From contig OY754339.1 of assembly GCA_963573305.1 (NCBI GenBank), positions 89,435,838 through 89,499,837 on the forward strand: 64,000 bases of DNA. Direction: 5' to 3'. The DNA is from Pyrrhosoma nymphula (Eukaryota > Arthropoda > Insecta > Odonata > Coenagrionidae). This document shows, one piece after another, positions 10,309 to 22,490 of this stretch (positions are counted from its first letter, which is position 1; every line of letters begins with the position of its first letter). A program made the translations under genes and the position numbers. Below the pieces are notes generated by a model. It was not told the origin of the DNA. It worked only from the letters and a program-made list of their open reading frames with translations, and did not search any database.

Positions 10309-12266
10309 AATAGAAGTTAAGAAAATCGAAATTAGAGTACGGTCTGTGGTTTTGAACTGCTCACTACCTCATATTGTATGGCGTCTCAATGCATCCTCTG
10401 ATAAATTCCAAGAGCACTCCAGACTAAGCATTGCTTCCTTTCTTATGACCAGTGAGCCAGACGTGTTCTCCAATATCTCCACTGCGTCATTCGGATATCG
10501 ATACGCCAATGGATTAGTGAGCTTAAAACCATCTTCATCTGGTACCGAGGAGACAAACTTAAGATTACAGTCATAATAGTAAGGTCTGTTGAAGACATAT
10601 AAATGCCCTAAATTTGATATTCAATCATCGTTTTTGCAGTTGCATCTGTCGATTATGATATTAAGTTACCCTCTACGTTGTATTGCGCCAAATTCCAAAA
10701 GAAATTCACATACAACAGGAGAGAAAATCGAGGTTTCTGCGATAACCTAGGGCTTCTAACAATATAAAAACGTTAGCTTGGGTTGCGTTCGTAAAAATTC
10801 TAAAAAGCCTTCGCCCTCTTGCTATAGCCCACTACTGAAGATACCATGCATAATCCCACATAGCGAGTAAGCACTGAGCTTGCATGAAACCTATAGTAGT
10901 TAAGAATGCGCCCTTTTTCCTTATTGATTTACAAATATCACATTGCGCTAGTAACTGCACTCATACACATAAAAATGTTAGAGAACTAAGATTTTTGACT
11001 CCACCGGCTAGGTGTTTACCAAATAGCATGTACATTAACATAAATGAAGCTCTAATGGAGTTCATTCCAAGGTCACGCAATAAACTGTTAAAGTTCACGG
11101 GCTGTTTTACAATTATAACTAATTTACTATCCTTAAAACAGAACAAGGTTCGCAATATCGTCTCATAAAACGGAGGTAATAAACCAACGATGCAGCACTA
11201 ACTCAAAACTCTCACAGAGACACGGTATGCGTGATTTGTAAAAATAAGAGCAATCAATAATGAGTTACTTAAAACTATAGGCCATTGAACTTCCCACATT
11301 CAGAACATCAAATCCTTAAGAAATATTACATGTTAACAAAATCTCAAGCGAATACGAACTACTTAGGCAAGGCATATCACAAGAGTTTTGGCTATAATTC
11401 CGGTTCGCTAAACCGCGAGAATAAACTGGCAAAACTGTGGTTCATCACTGCATAAACGGAGAAGAAAACAGATTGAAATCATGGACTTGTGCCGCACTGT
11501 CTACATTCTACATGAAGACTTCAGTGTTTCCCAGTAATTAAGAATAAATATTGCCTCACTGTTATTCCTTCAGTATTCCTCAAGGAAAATTAAAGCACTC
11601 TTAAGTAGGTATACTTACGTATGGACAGTGTCTATTTTTGTATGATTGAGTTCCATACTTAGAATAAAAAATAAAAAGTTACTAATCTTTAGATCAATGC
11701 GTTTTAATAGCGAGACATCTACTTGGGTTAGTGAAAAAATTGACAAGTATACGGTGGAGGTAAAAACTACTCGAAATAATTCGAATTTATCTTTACCACC
11801 TACTCGAACTCTTACGTAATCATTCGAATACTAAGCCGGCTATCCCAACGCAATTCGCACTCGCAACTCGCAACGAATTCCTCGAAATCACCTCATCAAG
11901 CAAACCTATTTACTGGTAACTGAAGGATATCCTCTTCATTCACAGCATTAATCATGCTGCTTAAAGAACACGAAGCAGAAGTGAAAGCGATACACTTGGT
12001 ATGGAGAACAGAGTAGTGATAGTGCTATCCTCATTTAACTCCGAGCAAATAACTACCTTCCCGCAGTTAACTCGCGGTTATGCTAGAAGACAGGCAATGC
12101 CACATCATATCGAACGGAAGTAGATCCCCTGGCGACTAGTGATCACGCTAGACTCATTTGGAGTTTCCTATTTTGCATCCACGCCCCTTCAACCATAGTA
12201 TTCCACTCTCGTCACACAAGCCACGACCTTTATCTAACCCTTTCTCTTCCTCTTCTTTTTCCACAG

Positions 12267-12383
12267 GGCTCCGCCGACTCAAACTACTCGCAGCCGTCTT
12301 CCGACTTGTCGCTGGACGAGGAGAAGGAGACCCTCAGGCGGGAGAAGGAGCGGCAGGCCCTCGCTCAAATCGAGAAGGCCAGA
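12267..12383 (+). CDS. Ca-beta: Ca-beta exon A: conserved N-terminal region
   Basis: This exon belongs to the calcium-channel beta subunit, the intracellular protein that binds the alpha-1 pore subunit, promotes its delivery to the plasma membrane and tunes gating. It encodes 39 codons: GSADSNYSQPSSDLSLDEEK, then a highly charged helix ending in QALAQIEKAR. In this family the block GSADSxxSxPSDxDxSLEE followed by REAERQAQAQLEKAK precedes the SH3 domain, which is an unmistakable match. The acceptor is TTTTTCCACAG at 12266 and the donor is AGA|gtatgt at 12383/12384, both phase 0. There is no Met, so coding must start in an upstream exon. A 5'-truncated LINE begins only about 65 bases after the donor. 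Confidence 0.95.
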
Positions 12384-12446
12384 GTATGTACTATACACCT
12401 TTATATACCCTTATACCACGCCTCAACAACACCCATCTGCTCTACT

Positions 12447-12985
12447 GATTTATTCTCTGACGACGTTAATAATATTTTACAAAATCTGACATACTACGGT
12501 AGATCAGATTTTGAGAGTAAAATTATGGAACTAGACTGCAGAACGGACATGTTTAAAATGTAATTTATTCCCGCGAACGTTAAGAGACCGTAACAGCTGC
12601 CAGTGAGAATTTTATCTAGGTTTGTTGATAGTAATATAACTCTTAGTAGTAGCAGTACTCCCTAATAATTGTATCTGCTACCTAGTACTTACAGCAAGAC
12701 AAGCATGTTTTCAGCGTAACTCTTGAATCTCTGCCCGTTTATGTAGCTGCAAAATACATAAATACTAACAGTCCCTCTAACATTGGTATCATATCTATAG
12801 TGTAGTGCATGCTTGTAAGGCTTCGCCTCCTGAAGAGCATTAGCGATTTGTGCTAATGCATCAATAGTCGCAGTTACACTAGCTTTAATAGGGTATAGTG
12901 TAGTGCATGTTGGTGACTACTCACCCCCTGCCACACACTCTTGAGGTGGCTTGCAGGGTATTTTATTGATGTTAATGTACCCTAT
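12447..12985 (+). mobile_element. CR1-like LINE, 3' fragment, copy 1
   Basis: This is homologous to the 3' end of the LINE at 18813-19930: shared ATTCTCTGACGACGTT, GACATACTACGGTAGATCAG and GAGGTGGCTTGCAGGGTATT. It keeps only the last few dozen codons of the reverse transcriptase frame plus the 3' UTR. It is diverged and 5'-truncated, as is usual for target-primed insertions. It lies within the first visible Ca-beta intron, very close to the donor. Confidence 0.85.
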
Positions 12986-13207
12986 GAAACCAGTATATTA
13001 AGGCCAATGTTTTACACGGGGTTGCTACGGACCAGAAATTATGAAATTCCTGGATTTTTCCGGGTTTTCCAGGCCAAATCTATCATTTTTTTCAGTAAAA
13101 AAATATCCAATCCTCTGTTTGTGCGCATGTTGTAGAAGGAAAAAGAAAAATGAGTAAAACAAAAAAATGCACACCATGTTGTGATAGCGATAGGGTGTGT
13201 TAGGATT

Positions 13208-13411
13208 TAATTTTCTCCCGGCGAATATTTTACATAAATTCTACTCAATTTTTCGTACGTGTTAGGTGCTCCATCTTCATCTTTGCCGACGTTTCGATGA
13301 AAGACTTATTCATCGTCATCAGGGCCGTAGATGTTGATGACTTTCATCAAAACGTCGCCAAAGAAGAAGATGAAGGACCTAACCCGGACGGAAACCCGAG
13401 GAGAATTTACT
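13208..13411. mobile_element. Palindromic (foldback) element with ACGTTTCGATG core
   Basis: 13261-13308 (starting GTTAGGTGCTCCATCTTCAT) pairs imperfectly with 13336-13383 (ending GAAGATGAAGGACCTAAC). The centre carries TTCATCGTCATCAGGGCC. The outer parts AATTTTCTCCCGGCG and CCCGAGGAGAATTT extend the pairing. It encodes nothing. It belongs to the palindromic group also seen at 2.8, 14.0, 52.6 and 54.7 kb. Confidence 0.65.
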
Positions 13412-13429
13412 TCAACCATCAGGAGGAGA

Positions 13430-13890
13430 CTGTCGATAGCCATAGGAAGCGTTCAATAATAGAAGGGATCTGATGACAAGGACCTTAAGTAAGGATGTAA
13501 AAACGAGGCTGATGAAGAGCTTGATATGGAGTGTGGCGTTGTATGGGGCAGAAACGTGGACTTTAAGAAAGGAAGACGAAAATAGGCTGAAGGCGTTCGA
13601 GATGTGGGTGTGGAGGAGGATGGAGAAGGTGCGTTGGACGGAAAGGAAGACAAATGAGGAAGTTCTTGACCTAGTTGGTGAGGAGAGGAAACTATTGGAT
13701 GAGATTAGGCAGAAGGCAGGGTAGGTGGCTGGAAGGGGTAATGAGGGGCGACGGTTTGCTGAAGGCCGTGATAGAGGGAAGGATGTTGGGTAAGCGGGGA
13801 AGGGGAAGAAAGAGAATAGGTTTTATGGAAGGGATGAAGAAAGGTAGGACACGCTGAGATGAAGAAAGAAATACTGTAGGTAGGATAGGT
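13430..13890 (+). pseudogene. RTE-like LINE, C-terminal reverse transcriptase remnant
   Basis: The frame from 13473 encodes RLMKSLIWSVALYGAETWTL, then FEMWVWRRMEK and TNEEVLDLVGEERKLL. It breaks near 13720, and the adjacent frame continues with RWLEGVMRGDGLLKAVIEGR and GKRGRGRKRIGF. This is the conserved tail of RTE-like non-LTR reverse transcriptases (SxxWTVALYGxETW...WRRM...), and the same family appears at 39.5-41.5 kb. The copy is 5'-truncated and frameshifted. It directly abuts the palindromic element at 13208-13411. Confidence 0.8.
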
Positions 13891-13999
13891 AGGCACTGCA
13901 CGTGTTGGATATTGGATATTCTGTCTGTTGGATATTCACTGACTTTCATCATAACCTACCTTAAACTGGTAGATAATTCAGATGATGATGATGATAGGT

Positions 14000-14098
14000 G
14001 TCCAGCACTGTTCTTTTAGGATAACACACGTCAGGATTTTAAAATGCCTACGTTTCTACTCCTTTGCCGGAGACCTCGTCAGGGCATCAGTGCTGGAC
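14000..14098. mobile_element. Short palindromic element
   Basis: GTCCAGCACTG at 14000-14010 is the exact inverse of CAGTGCTGGAC at 14088-14098. The interior contains CTACGTTTCTACTCC and CCTCGTCAGGG, resembling the cores of the other palindromic elements. Confidence 0.55.
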
Positions 14099-16199
14099 AA
14101 AGATGGACAACGAAAGTTTTAATAATCCAACGATAGGGTTTAATTTGATATAATTTTATTCTAAACATCACGTTTACACAGAATTTCAAGACAAGGGATT
14201 TCAATAGAACAAAAATAACCATGCCCATTCCCTTAGATTGCCCTGACTCATGTTGGAGGTATTATGGGAGCAGATAACAAGTAAATTACCTGAAAACCAC
14301 TTAAACAAATAAGCTTTCTCGGTATGAGTGTAAATAGTAGGATCTGAAAGTTTATTTCCTGGGGATGATTAATTGCTAAACACCAGATAAAATCTCCTGG
14401 GCCTGATTACGGCGGAGTACTAAAAACCCTACATCCACATATCTACAGAGAGAACCTCCATTGGGCGTTTGTCACGATTTTTGCTTTCTACTTTATCGTG
14501 CAGGAGACCATGACAAACGATCATTTGCAAATCATCTCTTAAAGATTCCACAAAATTGCCAGAGATATAGGAGTCTAAAGTTGAATGGACGGGCAACCTT
14601 CCGATAACGGCCGTGACGTCATTTCATCCATCGCTTCTTCCCTCTTCTTCCCGATACATTCTAAAAGATGCCTTAAAAAGGCTTTTGTGAAGACGTCCAC
14701 TTCTGCCGAAAGTACAACAGTATAAAGATTTAGAAAATTCTTTGAAAACATATCCGTCTTCACCGGGAATTGAACCATGGGCCTTTGATCGATGGATGAA
14801 ATGACGTCAGAGGTCGTCTTGCGGAAATAGAAAAGAAATACAACTTTCTACGATTATTTACTTGGTTATTAGGCCTTAATGTATCGAAGCAACTCCGTAA
14901 ATCTTTATGAGAACCTTTGCAAACTGGATTTCAACGGCAATATCGAAAAAGCATTAGAATGATAATCCCCCAAAGGTACGATTCACCTGTTGAAAATAAT
15001 CACATTTTGACTTGGGAAAGCAAATTTTCAGGATAATTTCCAATTTCCCAAGGCTATTCCAGGGCTGTATCACCACTGTTATAATATTTTGGGTGGGATC
15101 ACGGTTCCTTCTATCGCCTTATCATTATCCTAAACGCCAATCGCTGAAGATGGGCAATGCTCACTGTTAATATTTTATATGAACGCGCTCCGTCAATTAA
15201 ACCTGGTGATTTGAAGCACCTGGCAAAATTTGAAGAATTGAGCTCTCGTTTTCGCTACGGTGATATTAAAAATAGCGATAACGCGAGTGCACGCGTGATG
15301 GAGAACCGTGATCGCGCCCCTGGTTAACGTAAACCACAAGATGGCGTAGCCATTTCGCAAACTTGATATTAACTGAGAGTTCTCAGGAGTTCTGGGAGCC
15401 TTATGTGTTCTCAAAATGCATAGTATCACGTCCTGTAATTATGTTATCATGTTTGGTTTTTTTAAATGTATTTTTACTGACTTATAGTTAGTTGACATGA
15501 GAATCATCGATCGAAGAATGCATGAACTTCGGGTTTCATATTTATAAAATATTTAACCAGAGATGATTAAACTGGACTGGAGTTAGCGTACTGATATTTT
15601 TCTTGATTTACTCTCTACTCCAAAAAATACATTAAATGTTTTCTATGGGTAACTATTGTCCATTTTTTCACCCAAATATGCATGAATTCATAGATAAATT
15701 CTGATATAAGGTTTTCTTCACTTCATTTAATATGTGTGGGTCTCTTCGAGTCTTGAGGCCTTGACCCAAAATATTGCCCCCTCTATTGTTCCCGAGAACA
15801 ATTCTCTATACCACCGTCACCATGTCATAACCGATTTTTACTAAATTTACTCTGCGGGGTTTTGATGAGCACTGTAATTCTATGTAACTATCTTGTCTGA
15901 ACCCCATAATCATATTTTTGATGCTCATAACTAAAAGTAGTTATTTATACATGTTTTACCTGACGTTTAGTCACAACGAAGGATAAGAAATATCATACTT
16001 GTTAAAAAATCATGGTTTGCTTAAATATTTGAAAAATAATGGCCATAATTCACTGCATTTTAAAATTAATATTGCCACTCGTTATTAAAATATGAAAGAA
16101 ACTGCTAAGGTAACTGTCGAAAGAAATTGGAGCACTCGATAAGACGGTGAGAAATTAGTTACATAAGACACTTAACTACTTGAGGAAAGACAAGCAGTT
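14099..16199. other. Intron DNA without recognised features
   Basis: AT-rich sequence within the first visible Ca-beta intron. The open frames here are short and not conserved in appearance. Nothing further can be supported. Confidence 0.45.
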
Positions 16200-18172
16200 T
16201 ATAATTGGAGTAAAAAAATAAATCATGCAAGGCAAAAAAAGTCTACTGCAGCATCAAATTCTGATCTTAATATGGGATATCCTTTCTCATCTTCATCCAA
16301 AGTGTCTTCATCCTCTTGTATCCTGGGATCCAGTGTCTTTCCGGTGTATAGATTCTCTTACTATCCCTTCGCTTTGTCCTCTATTTCAATTAAAATTTTC
16401 TTTCTTTCACTCCGAATGATATTACCTTTGATTGGATGTTGTTTAAAGTAACTTCTTCCCGTTTTGTAAGCAGCTTCAATTTTTCCTTGAAGAGATTGCC
16501 TTCCACCTCTTTACATATATATGTCTTTCATCAATTCTCTGGCCTTCACGGCTGATTGCATTTCTTATTGCGCTACACAGCTAATGTGCTTCCTCTGTTT
16601 TTGAGTTTTTGAACTTTCCGTTTTCATATATAAGTCCAAAACTTCCTGTGTAATCCATGGCTTCTGATTCTCTGTTTTTATCCTCCATACCTTCTCTTCT
16701 GCTGCATTAATTATTTCTTTCTTGATCTCTAGCCATTTCTCTTCGATTGAATCGTTTCCATCCTCTGCAGCTTGGTCTAGGGTACTTTCAAGGGCTAATC
16801 GGTGTGCCGTTTCCCTCAGACTTTTAACTTACCAGCGATTCTTCGTTGGTCTCTTCAGTTTTTTAAACTTCAGCTGGCATTTCATCATGACCAAATTATG
16901 GTCACTGTCGATATCCGCACCAAGGTAGCTCTTGCAGCCCTTTACTTGATTTTTAAATCGCTGCTTCACTAATGTATAGTCTATTTGAAATATTCTTATG
17001 GTTCCTGGCAATTTCCACGAGTATATTCTTTGCAAGTGGTTTCCAAATAGTGTGTTTGTGACGACAAGGTAGGTTTTGACATAGAACTCAATCAATCACT
17101 CCCCCTTATCGTTACGTTTTCCCAACCCATACTTACCTACTGTCTTACATTCTTGACCCTCCCCTAAAATAACATTCCAGTCTCCAAGAATAATTAAGTT
17201 TTCATCTCCTTTCACATTCATTACCACACCTTCTATTTGGTCGTACATATCTTCAACGTCGTCATCTTCGTAATCTGACGTGGGCATGTATTCTTGTACC
17301 ACCACCATGTCCTTAGCTTTTGTTTCTAATCAAACCATAATTATTCTTTCACTGTATTAGATACATTGTTTCACTCGCATATCGCTACTTTTCCTAAGTA
17401 ATATGCCAACACCTGCGTTTCCATTCGTAGATCCAGAGTGAATAATCCGGTACCTGCCGCTCCAGAAATCCCCATCGACGGGCCATTTCATTTCACTGAT
17501 AACTAAAACATCCAGACCCATTCTTCTCATCTCCATTTTCACATTTTACAGTAATTCACAGCCCTGAAGAGATTTTTCATTAGGTGCAGGTACCAATCTT
17601 AAGAAGCTGATTATCGTTTTTGACTGATGCACACTCTCAAGTAGTCCCCACCCGGAGATCCGAATTAGTTTGCTTCCAGAATATTTTACTCGAGAGAATC
17701 CCATCACGTCTTTTAGTATAAAATAATAGAGAAATAGTTGAATAGCTGCTTCTCCTCGGGATAACATGCTGGTGATTTCCCGTTGCCTTCCACCTTGCAG
17801 TACTACAGCCGTTAAGGTAAATACCTTACCACACCTATAGTGCAATGAGTGTCGCTGTACCGACCCACGTGGTCTCCACCTTTATTCATGTGAAGGAGAG
17901 CTGCTGCCCCCTCTTCCGGGTCATTGGCTGCCTATTAGTTGGCGGCTGCAATTCGCCATGATATGGCATCTTCACGGGTTTTCGTTGCATTTTTGAGCCG
18001 TCTTAACCAAGTATGACCCCTTACGCCCTCTAGATACCACAACTTTTTGTCAACGATTGCTTATTCGTCAAGTAACCTCGCTTATTTCGCAGCTAACCTC
18101 TATAGCTAAGAGGTCGACCCACCGGTAAGCTAGCCCCGAGCAGGAGACTTGGATCAATGTTGATCCCCGAGG
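16200..18172 (-). pseudogene. RTE-like LINE, 5' part with endonuclease domain, broken
   Basis: On the minus strand, broken frames give an apurinic-endonuclease domain. 17357-17542 encodes MGLDVLVISEMKWPVDG and GNAGVGILLRK. 17096-17308 encodes NLIILGDWNVILGEG. 16829-17095 encodes VVTNTLFGNHLQRIYSWKLP, IDYTLVKQRFKNQVKG and GADIDSDHNLV. The GDWN and SDHNL motifs are the usual catalytic-region signatures of non-LTR endonucleases. 16200-16830 encodes a Lys-rich linker with several stops. 17550-18172 is probably the 5' UTR. The reverse transcriptase domain is missing downstream. Frameshifts and stops show that the copy is dead. Confidence 0.8.
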
Positions 18173-18812
18173 AAAAATATTAAAATAACTACATAAGGAG
18201 AATATAAAATTACAGCTCTCGGAAATGGTAGTGACAAGGGCCATTTAAGAAAGGTTGGAGGCGATAATCAATTACGTCAACGACTATTCCGCTGCATATA
18301 AATTGAAACTGATGTGGGATGATAATGTGACTTCAAAACAGTAATGCAGGCAATGACACACAAAACACCTGATTGCAGTTGTTTCGAAGAATATGTTGGG
18401 AAGGTATTTTTTTTCAACTACAGTTGAATGAGTTGATGGAATTGGCAGCCTAACAGACAAAATAGGAGAGGAGGAATGGTTTGTCGAAACAGTATCCAAT
18501 TTAAACTATCTATTTAATTATCATCTATCAAATTTAAAGAGGGTATGCACACTGCATCCGCGAGACAGGGGCGCTAACCATACACTTTGGACTGCTTCTG
18601 TCACAACGTATGTCCGGCAGTCCTGAACAACTTGTTCCTTGTCCTGAAGACGTCAACCTCCAAAGCCACGAACGACTGAGACAGAACTGAAGAGCAACTT
18701 CATTTTCAAAAAGCATTTTGAGAATACGAACGAGAATGAGAATAAGTTATTCCGGTAAAAATGTAATTACACCGATGAATGCAATTCCAGAGAGAAATAT
18801 AGCTAGAGTATA
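18173..18812. other. Intron DNA without recognised features
   Basis: This lies between the minus-strand LINE and the plus-strand LINE. I see no conserved frame or repeat structure. Confidence 0.4.
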
Positions 18813-19930
18813 GCTAAGTATAGAGAAATTCGTAGCTTTAATGACAAGGAAGCGCTAACTAAGGACCTCGAGGCAATACAAGAGTGGTGCAATGCGTGGC
18901 AGCTAGAATTAAACCTGAAAAAATGCGTTGTTGTGAATATTTGTAAACGGAAAAACGCTCCTTGTAACAGCTATTGCATAAACAACATAAAATTAGAGAC
19001 CGTAGAAACCGTTAAGTACCTCGGAGTTAAAATGACTAATGATCTATCGTGGAGTAAACATATTCGAGAAATTACCGGTCAAGCTAATCGTAAATTGGGA
19101 TTTGTTAAAAGAGTACTTGGCAAGTGCGACGATAAAGTTAGGGAAAGCAGCTACTTCTCCCTCGTTAGACCCCACTTAGAATATGCCGCCAGTATTTGGG
19201 ATCCTTATGAGATAGGCTTGGAAACTGAGTTAGAACGCGTGCAGCGAAGATCGGCAAGATATGTTAAAGGCCGTTATGATAATATCGTTAGTGTTACTGA
19301 CCTTTTGCAGCAACTGGGATGGGAAAAGCTTTCAGACCGTCGATTAAAATTTAGACTAAATCTATTATGTAAGTTCCAAACCGGTCTATTCTCTGACGAC
19401 GTTTATAATATTTTACGAAATCCGACATACTACGGTAGATCAGATCATGAGAGTAAAATTAGGGAACTAGACTGCAGAACGGATAGATTTAAGATGTCAT
19501 TTTTCCCACGAACGATAAGGGACCATAATAGCTGCCATGAGACTTTTATCTAGGTTTGTCGTTAGCTAGTGTAGCTCTTAGTAGTGGTAGTACTCCTAAT
19601 ACTTGAATCCTTATCTGTTACCTAGTACATACTAACAGCACGCCTAGCATGTTTTCTACATGGGTCTTGAGTCCCTGTCCATCTGTGTAGTTGTAGAATG
19701 CATGTATATTGAGGTCACTCTCCATTTTGATGACATCTGTAGTGTAGTGTTGCATGCTTGTGAGGCTTCGCCTCATGACAAGCATTAGCGATTTATGCTA
19801 ATGCATAATTAGTCGTAGTTGCACTAACTTTGGGATATGGTGTGATTTATGTTGGTGATTACTCACCCCCTGCCACACACCCCTACACCCCTGAGGTGGC
19901 TTGCAGGGTATTTTGTAGATGTAGATAGAC
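18813..19930 (+). mobile_element. CR1-like LINE, copy 2, long 3' fragment
   Basis: The continuous reading frame from about 18816 to the stop at 19551-19553 encodes the C-terminal third of a reverse transcriptase. It has DLEAIQEWCNAWQLELNLKK, VKYLGVKMTNDLSWSKHI, FSLVRPHLEYAASIWDP, ELERVQRRSARYVKGRY, LGWEKLSDRRLKFRLN and the tail FFPRTIRDHNSC. This is the thumb/C-terminal region of Jockey/CR1-type elements. The RT fingers, the catalytic FADD box and the endonuclease are absent (5' truncation). The 3' UTR ends in the short tandem TGTAGATGTAGATAG at about 19915-19929, a typical tail of such LINEs. Its uninterrupted frame suggests a more recent insertion than copy 1. It lies against a Tigger transposon and cuts its open reading frame. 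Confidence 0.9.
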
Positions 19931-21166
19931 TCAAGCTCATTGTCAACACTTTCACTGATTTCGTCGTCTCCTTCCATGTCTTCGAATGATTTTAGGGCCA
20001 GGGTTTTGTCAGGTAAGGCTCTAAAAATCAATCATGTTTCATCTGCATTGTAGATGTCCCTATGTTCGAAGTTTTCTACAGGTTGCCATTCAATCCACTC
20101 CGTAGCACCTTCTTTGAACGCCTCATCAGCCTCCACGTACACAGCTTTAAACACGATTATATGTCTTAAACGGAATTTTTCCAGCCACCCACATGAGGCC
20201 TTAAAGTTCTCTATACCCAGTGCCACTACAACTTCAAGCGCTTTTTCTTGTAAGTGGTCCGGAGACTGGCCTGCGGCAGTCAATCTTTCTGCTTCAGGAT
20301 ATCAGCGATTTGAGTCTTACTCACATCGAAATGAACCGCTAATTTACGGACACCACTCTTTTCTTTATCCGAATGAACCAACATCTGCAATTTCTCTCGT
20401 AAGGAAAGACTTTAACCCTTCGGCATCGCGTAATGACATTGAGGTGCTCCCTAGCACCGAAAACAGTATGAACTGTCACAACGCACAAGTTGGCACAGTT
20501 GGAGTGGTTCGAAAGGTACTGAAAGTGCATGATCTGTCGAAAGCCCTAGAGTTCTACATCCGCGAATGACAACTCGCGAGAGGGGAAATAAGTGGAGGAG
20601 AGGGGTAACATTGGAGGGGTACCTATCTATCCCCTATACGTCATGCGCAGGAAGCGATTTTGGTTCGGACTAGTCTAAGTTCTGTCAATTTCGCCAATCA
20701 AGGGGTAGGGTTTTCAAGCCTCACGTGGTTTACCTCTTCTCTGACAGTGTTCTTGCCTTGGCTGACCTGGACAACATGCGGGCGTAAACAAGTCAGCCCA
20801 TTTGACTTCAGATTTGAAGAGGAACCGTCCTCCCCTATTTTCCCCCTGCCTTTCCACCGTGGGAAAACCTTTTTCTTTATTCTCCCTCTGCGATTTGTGT
20901 TATCTGTAACCCCTCCCTCCCCTCTCCCCTCTGCATCCCCCGTGCTATTTTAAGAGAAAAAAACTTTCCATTTTTGAGAGATGGGTCAGAAATCACATGG
21001 CGATGGTGTCCATATAAGAGAAAAAATTGTGCTCAATTGTGTCCGTGTCCGTAAGCGGGAGTGTCTGTATACCAGAGGTTCGATCCTTATGCAAATACAT
21101 ATCCTTCTGCCGGGGAATTGAATACTGTCCTTAAGTCAGAGGTGTCCGATAAGAGAGGTTTCACTA
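19931..21166 (-). mobile_element. pogo/Tigger DNA transposon, 5' half, truncated by LINE
   Basis: The element reads on the minus strand from a terminal repeat at about 21141-21166 (reverse complement TAGTGAAACCTCTCTTATCG) through a 5' UTR to a pogo-type transposase start. The transposase is cut at about 19931, where the CR1-like LINE ends. The second half and the other terminal repeat are not seen in the window. The repeated GTGTCCGxxAGxGG words at 21036-21155 are typical of Tigger subterminal regions. Confidence 0.8.
19940..20420 (-). pseudogene. Tigger-like transposase remnant (psq and CENP-B HTH domains)
   Basis: Reading leftward: 20290-20420 encodes REKLQMLVHSDKEKSGVRKL and VHFDVSKTQIADILKQK, the Pipsqueak-type helix-turn-helix. 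20035-20283 encodes DHLQEKALEVVVALG, ASCGWLEKFRLRH and EHRDIYNADET, the CENP-B-type helix-turn-helix plus the start of the DDE domain. A stop codon (TGA) replaces the expected Gly codon directly after NADET. The frame would continue as IFRALPDKTLAL up to the LINE junction. A frameshift also separates the two helix-turn-helix parts. The copy is therefore inactive. Confidence 0.85.
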
Positions 21167-22490
21167 TAAATGAAATGGTTCAAGGCTAATGAGTAGTTAT
21201 TAACGTTATTAAAAAAAGTCCGCAATTAATGATTTGATAACGACGAATTTCATTCAATGATGTAAATTTCAGACCCCTTCTTAGAGAACTCCGAAAATAA
21301 AATGTAATTCAACACATTCCCCCCAGATGTCAAGCAGCGCTAAGTGACAGCAATTTTGAAACCTTAAAACTTACGGGATAAGCTATCATATTGATATAAA
21401 AGGAAAATGAACATAAAAACTGTCTACAAGTAAACTCTGGCGACCAATGGAAAGGCATTTTAGCGATCGAAAAAAATACTTATTCGATTACTCAGAATAT
21501 CGTAACCCGAAACCTTTTCAATTCCATAAAAATTTCAATGGGTTGTCACCTAAAGTGCAGATAGGAATTGAATTTCTATAAAGCGTCATCCAATTGGATC
21601 GTCTTTATTACAACTATTAAAAATTACTACCTTTTTTGCCTTTGCTCTGACCTTTACCTTTTCTTAATAAATGGACTAAGATTTTATTTCCAGAAAGTCA
21701 TGGATAATTTCTGTAACTTTAAGGACAGAATGAGACTACAAGCGAAAGAAACAAAACCCCAATAGGTAAATTGTTTATGATAGGAAAGGTAAACATTTAA
21801 AATTGAAAAATTTTCATAAACAGTAAGATCTGCACTGTACCATAAGGACATGCGGTACCACACCACTAATTTTCGCGTAATTTCCAATGAATGATGTTTT
21901 AGATATGCCAATGCCAAATGATGCTTTATCTAAATCTATGAGGGTCATTCCACGTCAACTCAACCAAGGCCCCATGCCCACCATCTCAGACTTTCATAAT
22001 TTTTTCTCTGTGCTAGTTTCAACCTTAGTTAAGAAAAATCCAAAATATTTTAGCCCCACTGCCTATAATTTCTGACAATGAGACATGAGTATTTGTATAC
22101 ACCGAGGCACAGGGAAAAAATCTGCCAATGAGTCAAGTTGTGCAAATCAACCATTTTTGTACATCTGTAAAAACTAAAAGAAGTCAGCTAAGCCAGTAAA
22201 AAATTCAGATGGCATTAAACATGCAACCATAGTTTTCAAAAATACTGTCACAAACATTCTCACTTGTAAACTCTTATGATATGTCAATGCCAAATTATGC
22301 TTTATGTAATTCTATCCGAGTAGTTTGCCGAAGTTCTTTTTTTTTAGAAAAATTGAATATCCACGCTTGAATGAACTTTTTTAAAATTAACAAGAATTGC
22401 TGTGATAATTAGTAGCTACTTATGACCAAAGATAAGCGTGTGTGTACTCACTGGATGTAACACGCCGTCCTTATATTCTTCTTTCCACAG
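21167..22490. other. Intron DNA, end of first visible intron
   Basis: I see no recognisable gene. Two blocks (21900-21935 and 22275-22305) share TGCCAATGCCAAAT-like text and may be an old internal duplication. The last bases, TTCTTCTTTCCACAG, form the acceptor. Confidence 0.4.

Larger units (their letters stand above)
8901..12266. other. Non-coding DNA upstream of first visible Ca-beta exon
   Basis: The stretch holds a duplicated 99-base segment (9294-9392 and 10210-10308) and otherwise AT-rich sequence. I recognise no gene. The last 100 bases become pyrimidine-rich and form the polypyrimidine tract of the acceptor at 12266. Confidence 0.5.

Noticed and set aside
12158..12448. Open frame MEFPILHPRPFNHSIPLSSH running through exon A
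   Set aside because: It is in another frame than the conserved GSADSNYSQ peptide and its start is in the intron pyrimidine tract.
12994..13025. Second Harbinger end (AAGGCCAATGTTTTACACGG)
   Set aside because: Only TTTTACACGGGG matches the terminal repeat at 368, and no partner end was found; too short to call.
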